A stretch of 64,000 bases of DNA, taken from positions 35,963,870 through 36,027,869 of the forward strand of contig CM066317.1 in NCBI GenBank assembly GCA_033807775.1, read 5' to 3'. This DNA comes from Saussurea involucrata. Its lineage: Eukaryota; Streptophyta; Magnoliopsida; Asterales; Asteraceae. Below the pieces are notes generated by a model that had not been told where the DNA came from, did not search any database, and saw only the letters and a program-made list of their open reading frames with translations. A program made the translations under genes and the position numbers. Positions within the stretch are counted from its first letter, which is position 1. Every line of letters begins with the position of its first letter. Shown piece by piece: positions 53,581 to 64,000 of the stretch.

Positions 53581-56500
53581 CTATATGGACTTTAAACCCA
53601 TCCTGATCACGGACTTGTGCACTAAGTCCCTAGCCAATGCCTTTGTTGAGTGGTCAGCTAAATTGTTATGAGTTCTAACGAACTCTACGGATATCACCCC
53701 ATGCATGATTAATTCTCTAACCATGCTATGTCTCACTCCCAAGTGCCTCGACTTTCCATTGTATACTTGGCTATATGCTTTAGCCAAAGTCGCAGCACTA
53801 TCACAATGAATACTTATAGGTGATATCGGCTTCGGCCACAAAGGAATCTCATAAATTAAATTCTTTAGCCACTCTGCCTCTTTACCGGCGGCTGCCAAAG
53901 CTACAAATTCAGATTCCATGGTGGAATTTGTGATGCAAGTTTGTTTCTTTGAGGCCCAAGAGATGGCGCCTCCACCGAGCAAGAATGCCCATCCACTAGT
54001 AGAAGAATGATCCTCTACATTGGATATCCAACTCGCATCCGTGTAGCCTTCGATCACCGAAGGAAACCCAATATATGTTATACCATAACTCATGGTTCCC
54101 TTTAAATATTTGAATACCCTTCTTACCGCTTTCCAATGATGAGTACTCGGTCTACTAGTAAACCGACTCAACCTACCAACGGCATAGGCAATGTCCGGAC
54201 GTGTACTTGTCATGGCATACATCAAGCACCCGATTGCCTTAGAGTATTCTAATTTTGAAACGGCTTCACCCTCGTTAGGCATAAGCTTTTCACTTGGATC
54301 CATCAGAGTACTCACGGGCGAACAATTTAACATATTAAACTTCTTTAACACTTTCTCGACATAGTGAGATTGCGTTATGGCCAAACCTTTGTTCTCCCAT
54401 TTAATCCTTATCCCGAGGATAACTTCGGCCTCCCCCAAATCCTTCACCGAGAATTGGGATGACAAAAATTCTTTTGTCAAGTCGACTTGTCTTTGGTCCG
54501 TGCCAAAGATTAACATGTCGTCAACATATAAACAAATTATGATGCCTCTACCGAAATTGTCAAATTTACTATACACACATTTGTCCGATTGGTTTAAATG
54601 AAAACCATTAGACAAAACCACTTCATCAAACTTTTGATGCCACTGTTTTGGGGCTTGCTTCAAACCATAAAGTGATTTAATTAATTTACATACTTTATGT
54701 TCATTCCCCGACATCACAAAGCCTTCCGGTTGCTTCATGTAAACCTCCTCCTTTAAATCACCATTAAGAAATGCCGTCTTGACATCCATTTGGTGAATTA
54801 CCAAATTATTAATAGCTGCCAACGCTATTAATAATCGAATGGTGGAAATTCGAGCGAGCGGTGCATAGGTATCGAAATAATCAATACCTTCTTTTTGCCG
54901 AAATCCTGAATTACCAACCGGGCTTTAAACTTATCGATGGTACCATCGACTTTCATTTTCTTCTTGAAAATCCACTTGCAACCCAAAGGTTTGCAACCCG
55001 GTGGTAAGTCGGCCAACACCCATGTGTTATTCCCCATGATAGACTCCATCTCCTCATTTATTGCCTCTTTCCAAAAGGCGACGTCTTGAGACTTCATAGC
55101 CTCATCATAGGTTCTTAGATCTTCCTCTATGCTATAACAATAAGCATATTGAGATTCAATTTCATCTCGTGAACCTTCAACTAAGTATAGTTGAAAGTCG
55201 GAACCAAAAGATTTCTCAATCCTTCCTCGTTTACTTCTTCGAGGTTCGAGAAGTTCCAAAGAAATTTCATTTTTTTCCACTATCTTTGATTCCACTCGTA
55301 CATGGAATCACATCTTTGGGTCTTGGAATCGAGGTGAATCGATTCTCATCGAATATTGCATCCCTTGAATCTATAACGGTGTTAACCGAAATAGAGTCGT
55401 TGGGTTCAATAACATAGAACCGATATGCCTTTGAATGCTCGGCATATCCGATGAATATACAATCGATTCCTCTTTCTCCCAAAGTTTTTCTTTTGGGATC
55501 CGTTAACCTTACCACAGCTCGGCAACCCCAAACTCGTAAATAATTTAAGTTTGGTTTCTTCTTGAACCAAAGTTCATAAGGAGTATCCTTACTCCTTTTG
55601 TTTGGTACCCGGTTCAAAACATAGCAAGCCGTCAACATGGCTTCACCCTAAAATCCGTCACTAAGACCGGAGTAGGATAACATCGAGTTAACCATTTCTT
55701 TTAAAACTCGATTCTTTCGTTCCGCAACACCATTTTGTTGAGGTGTATATGGTGTCGTGGTCTCGTGTATAATTCCAACAGATTGGAAATATAGAGGATC
55801 AAAGTATTCACCGCCTCTATCGGTTCTCAACTTTTTAATTAAAATATTTTGCTGCAATTCCACTTCGGTTTTATAAATCTAAAATTTTTCTAAAACTTCG
55901 TCTTTCGAATGGAGTAGAAAAATATAACAAAATCTCGAAGCCTCGTCTATAAATGTAGCAAAATACTTTTTATTTCCAAGTGAAGGAGTCGCATGCAAGT
56001 CACACAGATCACTATGGATTAAATCCAAAACCATATATGATCTTTTAATTTTAAGGAAAGGTTGACGTGTGATTTTTGTAAGCATGCAAGTCTTACACTT
56101 TTCCAAATTTAAATTAAAGGAAGGTATCATGCCATCCTTGGACACTTCATGCATTCTTTTGTAATGCACGTGTCCAAGTCTAGCATGCCAAAGAAAGGAC
56201 AAATTGCTATTATCTACCATGCAAACAGAATTTTCACAACCAAATTCATTTATTATATTTAACATAAACATCCCAGAATTGTAGTAACCAAATCCAATAA
56301 ACATACCACACCGCGATAGTACATACTTATCGCTTTCATATACTTGTTTAAAACCTAATTTGTTCAACACACTTCCGGAGACTAGATTCTTCCGGATATT
56401 AGGTACAAATAAAACATTGTTTAATTTCAACAAATTCCCAGAGCTAAACTTCAAATCCACACAACCACGACCCAAGATTGGAGCACTAGACTCGTTGCCC

Positions 56501-57573
56501 ATATGCAAGACCGATCCATCTTCCACCGGTTCGAACTTCTTGAACCATCTTCGATCCTTGCACACGTGACTCGTGGCACCCGAGTCTACCCACCACGCAA
56601 TATTATCATCATGTACATAAAATGCATAGGAAATTAGTGGTACATAATTCTTACTTGAATTATTAGAAATGATCGAGTTTTGACCTTGATTTGGGGGTTG
56701 ATCGTTCGACCCTTGTCCCGCACCACTCGTACTCGCTCCATTCTTGTTACATTTACCAACTCGATAATATCGTTTGAAATGTCCTGTTCGACCACAGATC
56801 CAACAAGTCATTTTTGACTTTTTGTTGGGTCCATGTTTGGGATTGTCGAACATCTGTTTTTTACCTTTGTCGAATTTCTTCTTGGTCGTGTTCTTACGCT
56901 CCTCAACCATGTTGACATTGGATGAACTTGGGATATCCTTATCCTTGGTCTTACCACTTTCTTGCACACGTAGTGATTCCTCAATACGTAAGTGGCTCCC
57001 AAGTTGCACCAAAGAAAGTTCTTCCTTTTTGTGTTTAAGTGTGTGTTTGAAGTCTTTCCATGATGGTGGCAACTTGTCAATTATGCTCGACACCGATATG
57101 GATTCATCCATATGCATCTGGTGTTGAGTATATTGACCAAAGATCCGGAGCAATTCGTTGTATTGCTCTATTACGGGCCTGGAATCGATCATCTTGTAAT
57201 TATTAAAATTACTTACCAGGAACTTCTTACTCGAAGCATCCTCGGCCATGTATTTCGATTCCAAGACATCCCACAATTCTTTTGATGATTCTACATTTTG
57301 GTAAACATCAAATAAAGCATCAGACATACCGTTAAGAATATGCCCACGGCATATGTAGTCGTCGTTCTCCCATTTGTTTTTACGTCGGATTGCCTCCAAA
57401 GGTGAATCTTCATCGATCTCCGGCATGGGGGTGCTAAGAACATACGCAACCTTCAAAGTGGTGAGAAGAAAGTGCATCTTCTTTTGCCATCGACGAAAAT
57501 CGTTTCCTAGAAACTTCTCTAGTTTGCCGAATTTCGAAGTCATATCATGAACGGATTCCTCTCGATTTGCCAT
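53581..57573 (-). pseudogene. D gag-pol polyprotein, two stops and two frameshifts
   Basis: Starts at ATG 57573 (MANREESVHDM, FRRWQKKMHFLLTTL). Gag has YICRGHILNGMSDALFD, KELWDVLESKYM and a knuckle CWICGRTGHFKRYY whose fourth Cys is Tyr. Protease WWVDSGATSHVC is near residue 328. Integrase: LWHARLGHVHYKRM, HSDLCD, RTDRGGEYF, QQNGVAERKNR. RT: HQMDVKTAFLNGDL and the intact LYVDDMLIFGTD. RNase H: YTDASWISNVEDHSSTSGW to KALARDLVHK. Breaks: TAG at 55879-55881 and 55648-55650 (the latter where relatives have Trp in GFWGEAM), one frameshift near 55290 at an A-run, and one near 54900. The order of domains is Ty1/copia; I do not assign a lineage. Confidence 0.88.
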
Positions 57574-57585
57574 CGTTAATCAAAC

Positions 57586-57604
57586 AGAAATTGTTGTATT
57601 CGAA
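57586..57604 (-). other. D putative primer site, complementary to its own LTR
   Basis: Read leftward from the LTR end: ttcgaatacaacaatttctg. It does not match tRNA-Met or tRNA-Asp sites. The 15 bases cgaatacaacaattt are the reverse complement of transcript sequence inside the same LTR (57679-57693 on the plus strand), so the RNA could pair with itself here. Confidence 0.55.
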
Positions 57605-58218
57605 TGTTAGATCTTTTGTAATTGTATGATGGTGTTGAGACCGGATAATCTTAAGAATCGTGTTGGAAAGGCACTTTCCGAATACAACAATTTGACCCTA
57701 TAAGCCTTGGGTTCACGAACTTTGTATTGGGATAATTCTTAAGATTTTCTCACACCAAAGGCTATGATATGAGAACTATATATCGTTATCCAAATTCTCG
57801 ATCACATATTTATAGAAAGAAATCGACGGTTACAAGCGGTTATAAGCGGTTGAGCGGTTGAGAAACGGTTACAACCGTTTATGGATAAGATCAAAAGAAA
57901 ACTACAACCGAATTGGAAGTTCTAGACATTAATATTTTCCAGCAAAAACTGACAGCACTTATTAGCGACAGCTGATAGCTTTCAGCGACAACTTTCAGCA
58001 TTTCAGCGACAGCTTTCAGCTTTTCAGCGACAGCCCTTAGAAAAATTATAGTCTTTTCGAACTTCGACACCGCTTTAAGGCGATCTAAGATGATAATGTA
58101 AACTTGTAAGTGTGCACTCCGCACCTCCTAACTTATGTATGTTTGCCTTATCGTCTTAATCGATCTCAATTAAATCACAATTACACCAAAATGATTGATG
58201 ACACTAAAATCACCAACA
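57605..58218 (-). repeat. D 5' LTR (614 bp)
   Basis: Starts tgttagatct, ends atcaccaaca. TATA box read leftward at about 57806-57815 (ctataaatat). Confidence 0.93.
57806..57815 (-). promoter_or_regulatory. TATA box in D 5' LTR
   Basis: Complement of atatttatag, giving a start site near 57775-57785. The LTR segment complementary to the primer site would then be roughly 90 bases into the RNA. Confidence 0.5.
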
Positions 58219-58223
58219 GGATC
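58213..58223. other. D/B junction with AACA microhomology
   Basis: D's terminus ...accaaca joins straight to ggatcc of B's integrase. The D target copy and the last 42 bp of C's LTR (ending cccaaaca) are missing; both lost and kept ends finish in aaca. Confidence 0.72.
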
Positions 58224-60908
58224 CATTGTCGCAGACAATTTCGGATGGGATCCCAAACCTGCATATAATGTTAGTCTGGATAAAGGAGACGAATTCCTTG
58301 TCCCGAACTTGGGAAAAGGCAGTTGCTTCTACCCATTTGGAAAAGTAATCTGTAAGTACAAGGAGAAAAACCTTTTGTCCTGGGGTAGGTGGCAGCTTGC
58401 CGACAATGTCCACCCCCCATCTCATGAAGGGCCATGGGATCAATGGCGAGTGCAAAGGTTCGGAAGGTTTGTGGGACGTACCTGAATGTCGCTGACAAGG
58501 ATCGCAGTTTTGGACGTACCTGACGGCGTCTTGTCGCAGTGTTGGCCAAAAGTAGCCCTATCGAGAGACACGATTAGCCAAACTGCGTCCTCCTGAGTGA
58601 TTGCCACACTCCCCATCATGCATTTCTTGAAGGATCTTCTGAACTTGACTCTTACTGATGACGCATCTCAGGTTTAAGCTTGTCGATGATCGTCGATAGA
58701 GTCTATTTCCGATCATGACATACCTGGATGCCTTGAATCTGATCTTCCTAGCTTCCGTCTTGTCTTCTGGGAGTTGGTCATGCATAAGAAAATTTCGGAT
58801 GTTGCACGACCAATCGTCTTCTTGCTCTTCGATCTGGACGACATCGTCGTTTTCGATGGACGATGTCGCTAGGTGGATCATAGGAATACTGTCGAATACT
58901 GGTTCGACTAGAGCAGATCCAAGGTTTGCTAGAGCATCGGCTTGAGTATTCTAATCCCTTGGAATCTGTTCAATAGAAAAGATTTGAATTTCTCTGATTT
59001 TTCTTTTGCTACCTTTAGGTACGCTGTCATCTTTGAATCTTTGACCACGAATTCTCCATTTATCTGGTTCACGACCAGAAGAGAATCGCTTTTGACATGT
59101 AGCGCGGTTGCCCCCGAGTCGTGGGCCATATTCATCCCCATAATCAGGGCTTCGTACTATGCTTCGTTGTTGGTGGTTTTGAAATCGCATCGAACGGGAT
59201 ACACCATCTTGCCCCCCTGTGGCGACTTTAAGACGACGCCTAGCCCTGAACCTCTAACGTTGGACGATCCGTCGACATGTAAAATCCAAGGCACGTCGTC
59301 GTGAGTCGCCATAGTGGATACTTCGAGCTCTGCTTCTTTCTACAACTCAGGACTAAAGTCGGTGATGAAATCGGCTAATGCTTGCGATTTGATGGTTGTC
59401 CTGGGTTTGAAATCAATGTCGTAACTACTGAGATATATGCTCCATTTCGCCAATCGACCTGTCAACTCAGGTTTCCTCAGGACAGACTTAAGAGGAAAGT
59501 TAGTCACGACAATAATAGGATGCGATTCGAAATAATGCCTCCATATCTTTGCGGATGTAACAAGCGACAAGAGTAGTTTTTCCATTGAGGAATACCTGGT
59601 TTCGGCGTCCAAGAGAGATTTACTTACATAATAGATCGGCAGTTGCTGTTTTTCATCTTCCCGAGTCAGGACGACGCTTACTGCATTTGGACTGACAGCT
59701 AAATATAGCTGCAAGACCTCATGATCGTGAGGCTTCGATAGAAAAGGCGGTGATGCCATATATTCTTTCAATTTTTGCAGTGCTTGCTCATGATCGTCGG
59801 TCCAATCGAAGCCTTTGTTTTTCCTGAGGACATTGTAAAATAAATGACATATATCTGAGGATCGAGAGATAAACCTGTTCAGAGCTGCCACCCGACCAGT
59901 GAGCCTTTGGACCTCTTTGAAATTTCTAGGAGAATTAATCTCGATAATAGCTTTGATTTGGTCGGGATTAGCCTCGATTCCTCCACGAGTGACCATGTAG
60001 CCCAAGAATTTCCCGGCACTGACACCAAAGGAACACTTCATTGGGTTGAGCTTCATGCTATACTTCCGAAGGATGTTGAACGACTGCCTTAAATGCTCGA
60101 TGTGGTCAACTGCTAGCTTCGACTTGACCAGCATGTCGTCGATATAGACTTCCATCGTGTCGCCGAGATGATCTTTGAACATTTTGTTCACCAGACGCTG
60201 GTAGGTGGAACCTGCATTTTTTAGACCGAACGGCATAACTTTATAATAATAAATACCTCGATCTGTCATGAATACATTTTTCTCTTAGTCCTCGACGTGC
60301 ATCAAGATCTGATTGTATCCAGAATAAGCATCCATGAACGTCAATAGTTCATGTCTTGCTGTCGCGTCGACCATGTCATCGATATGTGGAAATGGAAAAG
60401 GGTCTTTTGGACAAGCTTTGTTGAGATCTGTAAAATCCATAAAAACCCTTCATTTGCCATTTTTCTTCTGAACGACAATGACATTCGCAAGCCAGTCGGG
60501 GTACTTTACTTCTCGAATTTTCCCTATCTTGAGGAGGTTGTCGACCTCGTCATTTATTACCTTACTCCTTTCACGAGCAAATTTATGCCGCTTTTGCTTG
60601 ATAGGCTTAAATGACGGGTCGACGTTGAGCTTATGGGAAATGATGCCAGGGTCTATGCCGACCATGTCTTCGTGCGACTAGGAAAAACAATCGGCATGTT
60701 CCTGCAAGAAAGATATTAGCTTGTCTTTTAAGTAGGGATCGAGGGATGATCCTACAAGGACTTTCTGTGCAGGCTTGCTCTGGTCCAAGATGACTTCCTC
60801 CAGGCGATAGTCGTCGACTGTCCCAGGAGCATCATGTGCATTCTCAAGCTCTCCATGCACCTGGATAATGATCTGCTCTTGGTTTCCGTGGGCTGCCATT
60901 TTCCTCAA
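58219..60908 (-). pseudogene. B pol: RT, RNase H, integrase N-part, heavily broken
   Basis: Read leftward from MAAHGNQEQII near 60896. The same linker as in C follows (DYRLEEVILDQSKPAQKVLVGSSLDP), then RT with VYIDDMLVKSK (near 60130), RNase H domains including LHVDGSS (59270s), and integrase with HDGECGNHSGG and the CQRHSG segment to VCDNGS at 58222, where C is inserted. Stops include TAG 60678-60680, TGA 60450-60452, a TAA just right of 60269, one near 59340 and TAG 58558-58560, plus a frameshift near 58970. It is co-linear with C's pol and also starts less than 100 bp from the LTR, so the gag-less layout is shared. Confidence 0.87.
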
Positions 60909-60979
60909 ACAGAGAGAAGAGGAAACTCCAAGAAACTGTTAGTTAGACGCACGTTTGTCGAAGATTTTCTTTAGATGGG

Positions 60980-60997
60980 GCCCTACGGTGTGCGCCA
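60980..60997 (-). other. B primer binding site, degenerate
   Basis: Read leftward tggcgcacaccgtagggc, similar to C's tggcgccatccgtggga; three bases from the LTR at 61001. Confidence 0.65.
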
Positions 60998-61000
60998 AAC

Positions 61001-61829
61001 TGTTAATGCTAAAAATCATCCAGAAGGATAACTTAAGGTTGATTGTGGAGCTTAACAACTAAAGAAGGGAAATCTTTCTACAAACCGTACGACAAAGACA
61101 GAAAATGTAAATAAGACAAAGATTTTGGTGACGCGGGAAAAACCTTAACGAGGAAAAAACCCGCGGACGACTGTGGAGGTCGTCGCTGCACTATGGTCGA
61201 CAAACAGGGGCGATGTCCTTATGTTTCGGGGCGAGAGTACAATGATTACAATACAAATAAAAGAAAGACTTTAAATGTAAAGTAACAAGTGTATCGAATG
61301 TAAAAACAGGTGCGTCGTATGGAAAAAACTATATGTCGTGTGTGTAAGTCGTGCGTCGTGAGCGATCTTTTTGAGAGAGAATTCTTTGCTTCGAGTGTTC
61401 TTCAGAGTTCGAATGTTTTCATAGGTCAGAGCTATGCAAATGGTGATTGAGCCTTTGTATTTATAGTCTTCGAGTGCTTTGAATAACTCCATAAAAACTG
61501 CTGATAACGGTCGTAACGGCTACTGGTTTTAATGCCCATCATTGACGTTGTCGGTTATGTCCGTTGATCATTAATGACATTGATTCTTGCATTTAAACAG
61601 TGTAAATATAACAGAAATACCGCATGTTAGCCGGTCGAGGTCGCGAGGTTCCATACGACGGTCGTGTGAGCTAGACGACGTCATGGTCGAGTGTCGTGAG
61701 GTGGATAACTTTCGATTTCAACTTTGATCAGGGGATAAAGTATTATGATTTTACCTTATTATGAAAAAGTGTAATAGATGTTTTCTCTATTTTGGTCGTG
61801 GTCGAGACTGGTGAAATTTTACCCAAACA
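61001..61829 (-). repeat. Element B 5' LTR (829 bp)
   Basis: Starts tgttaatgct, ends acccaaaca, directly followed by A's LTR (attgtattctc). TATA box read leftward at 61458-61466 (ctataaata). Confidence 0.9.
61458..61466 (-). promoter_or_regulatory. TATA box in B 5' LTR
   Basis: Complement of tatttatag, followed leftward by plausible start-site sequence about 430 bp before the LTR end. C has ttttatag at the matching place. Confidence 0.45.
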
Positions 61830-61882
61830 ATTGTATTCTCAATTTCCAGCTAAAATCTGCTTTTCTTCTTCTTCTTCTTTCG

Positions 61883-61920
<38 letters not shown>

Positions 61921-62233
61921 TACGATACACACACACACTAAACTAAAAGTGAAGAAATATCTCATTCATCCACATATGTTTGGTGAATGAGGCGGTGGTG
62001 GTGGTGGATATTTCACCACTTAACCAAACAGCCCCCTCTACTTTCATCATTTGACAAATTCCACCCTCCAACTTATAAATTAAAATTAAAGTTTACCCCT
62101 TAACTTATAACTCCGTAAGACAAATAACGTAACTTACTCGGGGATAAACTCTAAAATTAATCTATCAAATTATTATACTCAAATTATTCAATAAACCAAA
62201 CGTAACACTTTATATAAAATTCAAGATGTTACA
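61830..62233 (-). repeat. Element A 5' LTR, remainder
   Basis: Matches 2055-2445 of the other LTR and ends gatgttaca before ttcac. The CT microsatellite (about 61887-61917) is longer than in the other copy. Confidence 0.92.
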
Positions 62234-62238
62234 TTCAC

Positions 62239-63368
62239 AACAGGGTTTACCCTTACATTGAAAAAGTAAAATAATTTACATATCACCATGCTCAAAATAC
62301 CATCGTGTGTTGTAAAAGAGTTGATCCTTTCTTTAAACACACGCTCGCACGTGTCGACTCATTTTCCAAAAATAAAACAAGGGGTTCGTTATGCTTGTAA
62401 ACATTCTTAACACAATAAGAATCCATGTAAATCATTTAAGAAAGACACCATCCATGAAACTAACTTTGCGATGAAGGCTATTCACTCTAACCAGGTCCAA
62501 CATCACTCCTACAGGAACTTATCGTCGACACCCATCTTTTGACCATCGATCGCCTTCTCATTCTCGTATCCACTTGTGGTACAGTTGCTTCCCAACCCTT
62601 CAAATTTCATATAGACCAAAGATCCACAACCATGCGATTTCGAAATTCAATCCTTAAGGCCGAGTAACGACCAGTTATCTCATGTTTTACCCATACACAT
62701 GTTTGGATTCATTACTTACATATTTCCTTCACCAATCCGGCCACTACACCGCTTGACTAACAACCGAGGGTTCATTTTCTTCACTCGATTATTTTTTTAA
62801 GCTCACAAGATTTCCATCACAGTTCTAATCCCAACTGATCGACCCATCGAACCAAGCAATGGGGACACACTAGAAACTAGGAGTTCACCCCTATTTCGTC
62901 CTTCATCCCCTTCTTGGACCTAGAATTTCCACCCTTGATCGGTCCATCACCGCTTCAAACCACCCTCCTTCTAGAAAGTGCCAACAATTCTCACTATGAA
63001 CGACCTTACGCATAATAACAAAGCCGTACGCATCATAACAAAACCATGTTACGTTCCTCCTTCGTCTAAGGGCTGCCTCAACCATAACAGCCTACCATAT
63101 AGTACAAGAACTGGAACAACCGCAAACAATCACCACTCAAACTCAACTTCGCAACATAAGGCCATTCGAGCACGTACATGTACCTGAAAATTCGCAATTA
63201 CACTGGCCAGGTGTAACGTAAATTTACCTTACACGACAGTTCTCATTACCCTATTTTTCTAGCGCACCTAGATTGATCTTTCTTAAAGGCATCTTATATC
63301 TCGGCTGTGTCCCTCAAATCACAGTTTAAGTTTAGGCCCCTCTGGTCACCTAAATCCCTTAAACTATG
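62239..63368 (-). other. Right flank, probable 5' leader of element J
   Basis: Lies between the A target copy and a primer site read leftward. No ORF longer than about 70 codons and no recognised domain. Confidence 0.5.
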
Positions 63369-63380
63369 GCTCTGATACCA
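63369..63380 (-). other. Element J primer binding site (tRNA-iMet)
   Basis: gctctgatacca on the plus strand; two bases later tgtaacaaccc begins an LTR. Confidence 0.8.
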
Positions 63381-63382
63381 TT

Positions 63383-64000
63383 TGTAACAACCCAAAACAT
63401 TGAACATGCAAAACATAGATAAATAAGCCCAAAACGAGTCCCAATTACGAATAAGGATTTATAAACTGAACATTACAAGGTCTGAATAACACAAAATTTG
63501 CAGCGAAAACATTCTATCCACAGCCGAGATCTATCTAATACAAAGCAACACTAACTAAGGAACTATAGTGCTCCTTATGCCGATGCCTCCATCTCTAAAC
63601 CTTACTCTTCTATTGCCTTTACTTGAAGCACCGCTAGAGCGCTTCCCTGAAAATGGTTTAGTTTTGATAGCGAAGGTTAGACCAATTGGTCTAGTGAATT
63701 CCCTCCGAAAACGGTTTTAACAACAAGCTTAAAATATTTCTTTAACAAATCATACATCTCAACACAAAACTCCATACATGGGTATTTGCACAATGTTCAT
63801 AGACCGCATAATTTAACAACCACGATCGGGGCCCAAGCAGACTCCCCATTACCCGAATAGGAAGGAAACAAATTCCATACCCACCGGTTCAAAATAAACT
63901 CCCATGGGATCATCGGATCCCGAGGTGCACTAATCCCACTGTGCAACCCTACTCCACATGGCATATAAGCATAGCTAACAATAAACCAGCAATGCATGCA
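63383..64000 (-). repeat. Element J 5' LTR, cut by window end
   Basis: Starts tgtaacaacccaaaac, a common start for Ty3 chromovirus LTRs, next to a tRNA-Met primer site. Minus orientation. No second copy is in the window, so length and family are unproven. Confidence 0.65.

Larger units (their letters stand above)
52431..58218 (-). mobile_element. Element D: copia element, full-length but decayed
   Basis: 614-bp LTRs at both ends with 9 mismatches by my count (about 1.5%). Internal: gag, protease, integrase, RT, RNase H read leftward, with two stops and two frameshifts. It lies in C's 5' LTR. There is no matching target duplication: ttacc on the left, B's ggatc on the right, because of a later deletion. 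The region beside the 5' LTR does not match tRNA-Met. Confidence 0.9.
15331..61829 (-). mobile_element. Element B: Tat-type Ty3 element lacking gag, inserted in A's LTR
   Basis: The left end is truncated inside the LTR; the right end is the intact LTR terminus (acccaaaca at 61829) followed directly by A's LTR. Read leftward: 5' LTR 61001-61829, a degenerate Asp-type primer site, pol 60908-58219 and 45537-44894, an antisense gene region 41906-44290, a polypurine tract near 41685, and a 3' LTR split into 15331-15861 and 41624-41684. It is broken up by E1 (in the 3' LTR) and C plus D (in integrase). Pol begins within 95 bp of the 5' LTR, leaving no room for gag or protease. Confidence 0.87.
455..62233 (-). 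mobile_element. Element A: Ty3/gypsy chromovirus (Tekay-type), outermost complete element
   Basis: The two LTR termini (tgtaac at 455, gttaca ending at 62233) are flanked by the same 5-bp duplication, ttcac (450-454 and 62234-62238), so this is one insertion about 61.8 kb wide. Most of its length is later insertions: copia element I in pol and the B complex in the 5' LTR. Without them A has LTRs of about 2 kb, a tRNA-Met-type primer site, and one gag-protease-RT-RNase H-integrase-chromodomain-like frame read leftward. The domain order and the C-terminal chromodomain-like segment suggest the Tekay/Del lineage. Four in-frame stops and the insertions make it dead. Confidence 0.9.

Noticed and set aside
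62903..63187. Small ORFs in the right flank
   Set aside because: Short, overlapping on opposite strands, without any recognisable motif.

Overview
This is 64 kb of plant repeat DNA, with no host gene that I can recognise. Everything assignable belongs to LTR retrotransposons inserted into one another. The mix (Ty3 chromovirus of Tekay type, Athila-type and Tat-type Ty3 elements, Sirevirus-like Ty1/copia elements, tRNA-Met and tRNA-Asp type primer sites) points to a flowering plant and almost certainly a eudicot. The third ORF of element H resembles proteins I associate with Asteraceae genomes, so that family is my low-confidence guess.

Layout, named here A to J. The flanks (1-449, 62239-64000) look like an older Ty3 element J, whose 5' LTR starts at 63383. 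Element A (Tekay-type, minus strand, 455-62233, TSD ttcac on both sides) holds everything else. A carries copia element I (plus strand, 4356-10555, TSD aggag) in its pol. It carries Tat-type element B (minus, 15331-61829) in its 5' LTR. B carries Athila-type E1 (minus, 15862-about 41622) in its 3' LTR and Tat-type C (minus, 45538-52430) in its integrase. E1 carries a second Athila-type element F (minus, 15911-23193, TSD ggtgt) in its 3' LTR and a solo copia LTR, G (30460-41547, TSD aaacc), in its 5' LTR. G carries the near-complete Sirevirus-like element H (minus, 31314-41422, TSD gcggt). C carries copia element D (minus, 52431-58218) in its 5' LTR. The deepest chain is J>A>B>E1>G>H.

Counting LTR mismatches by eye gives I 1/1188, H 6/569, D 9/614, F about 2% and C about 2.3%. 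This agrees with the nesting: D is younger than its host C.

Few elements have a full gene set. I has gag but no pol. E1 and F have gag plus protease but no reverse transcriptase. B and C have reverse transcriptase, RNase H and integrase starting about 100 bp from the LTR, with no gag or protease. H has gag, pol and a third ORF, but its RT active site reads YVDE instead of YVDD. A and D are full-length but broken by stops or frameshifts.

The points most worth checking are: (1) the gag-less Tat-type family B/C; (2) a spliced, separately promoted antisense gene inside B, with a relic in C; (3) a 15-nt stretch beside the LTR of D that is complementary to its own LTR, suggesting self-priming; (4) three nested junctions where short shared sequences appear to have mediated deletions; and (5) short, often palindromic words repeated within each family.
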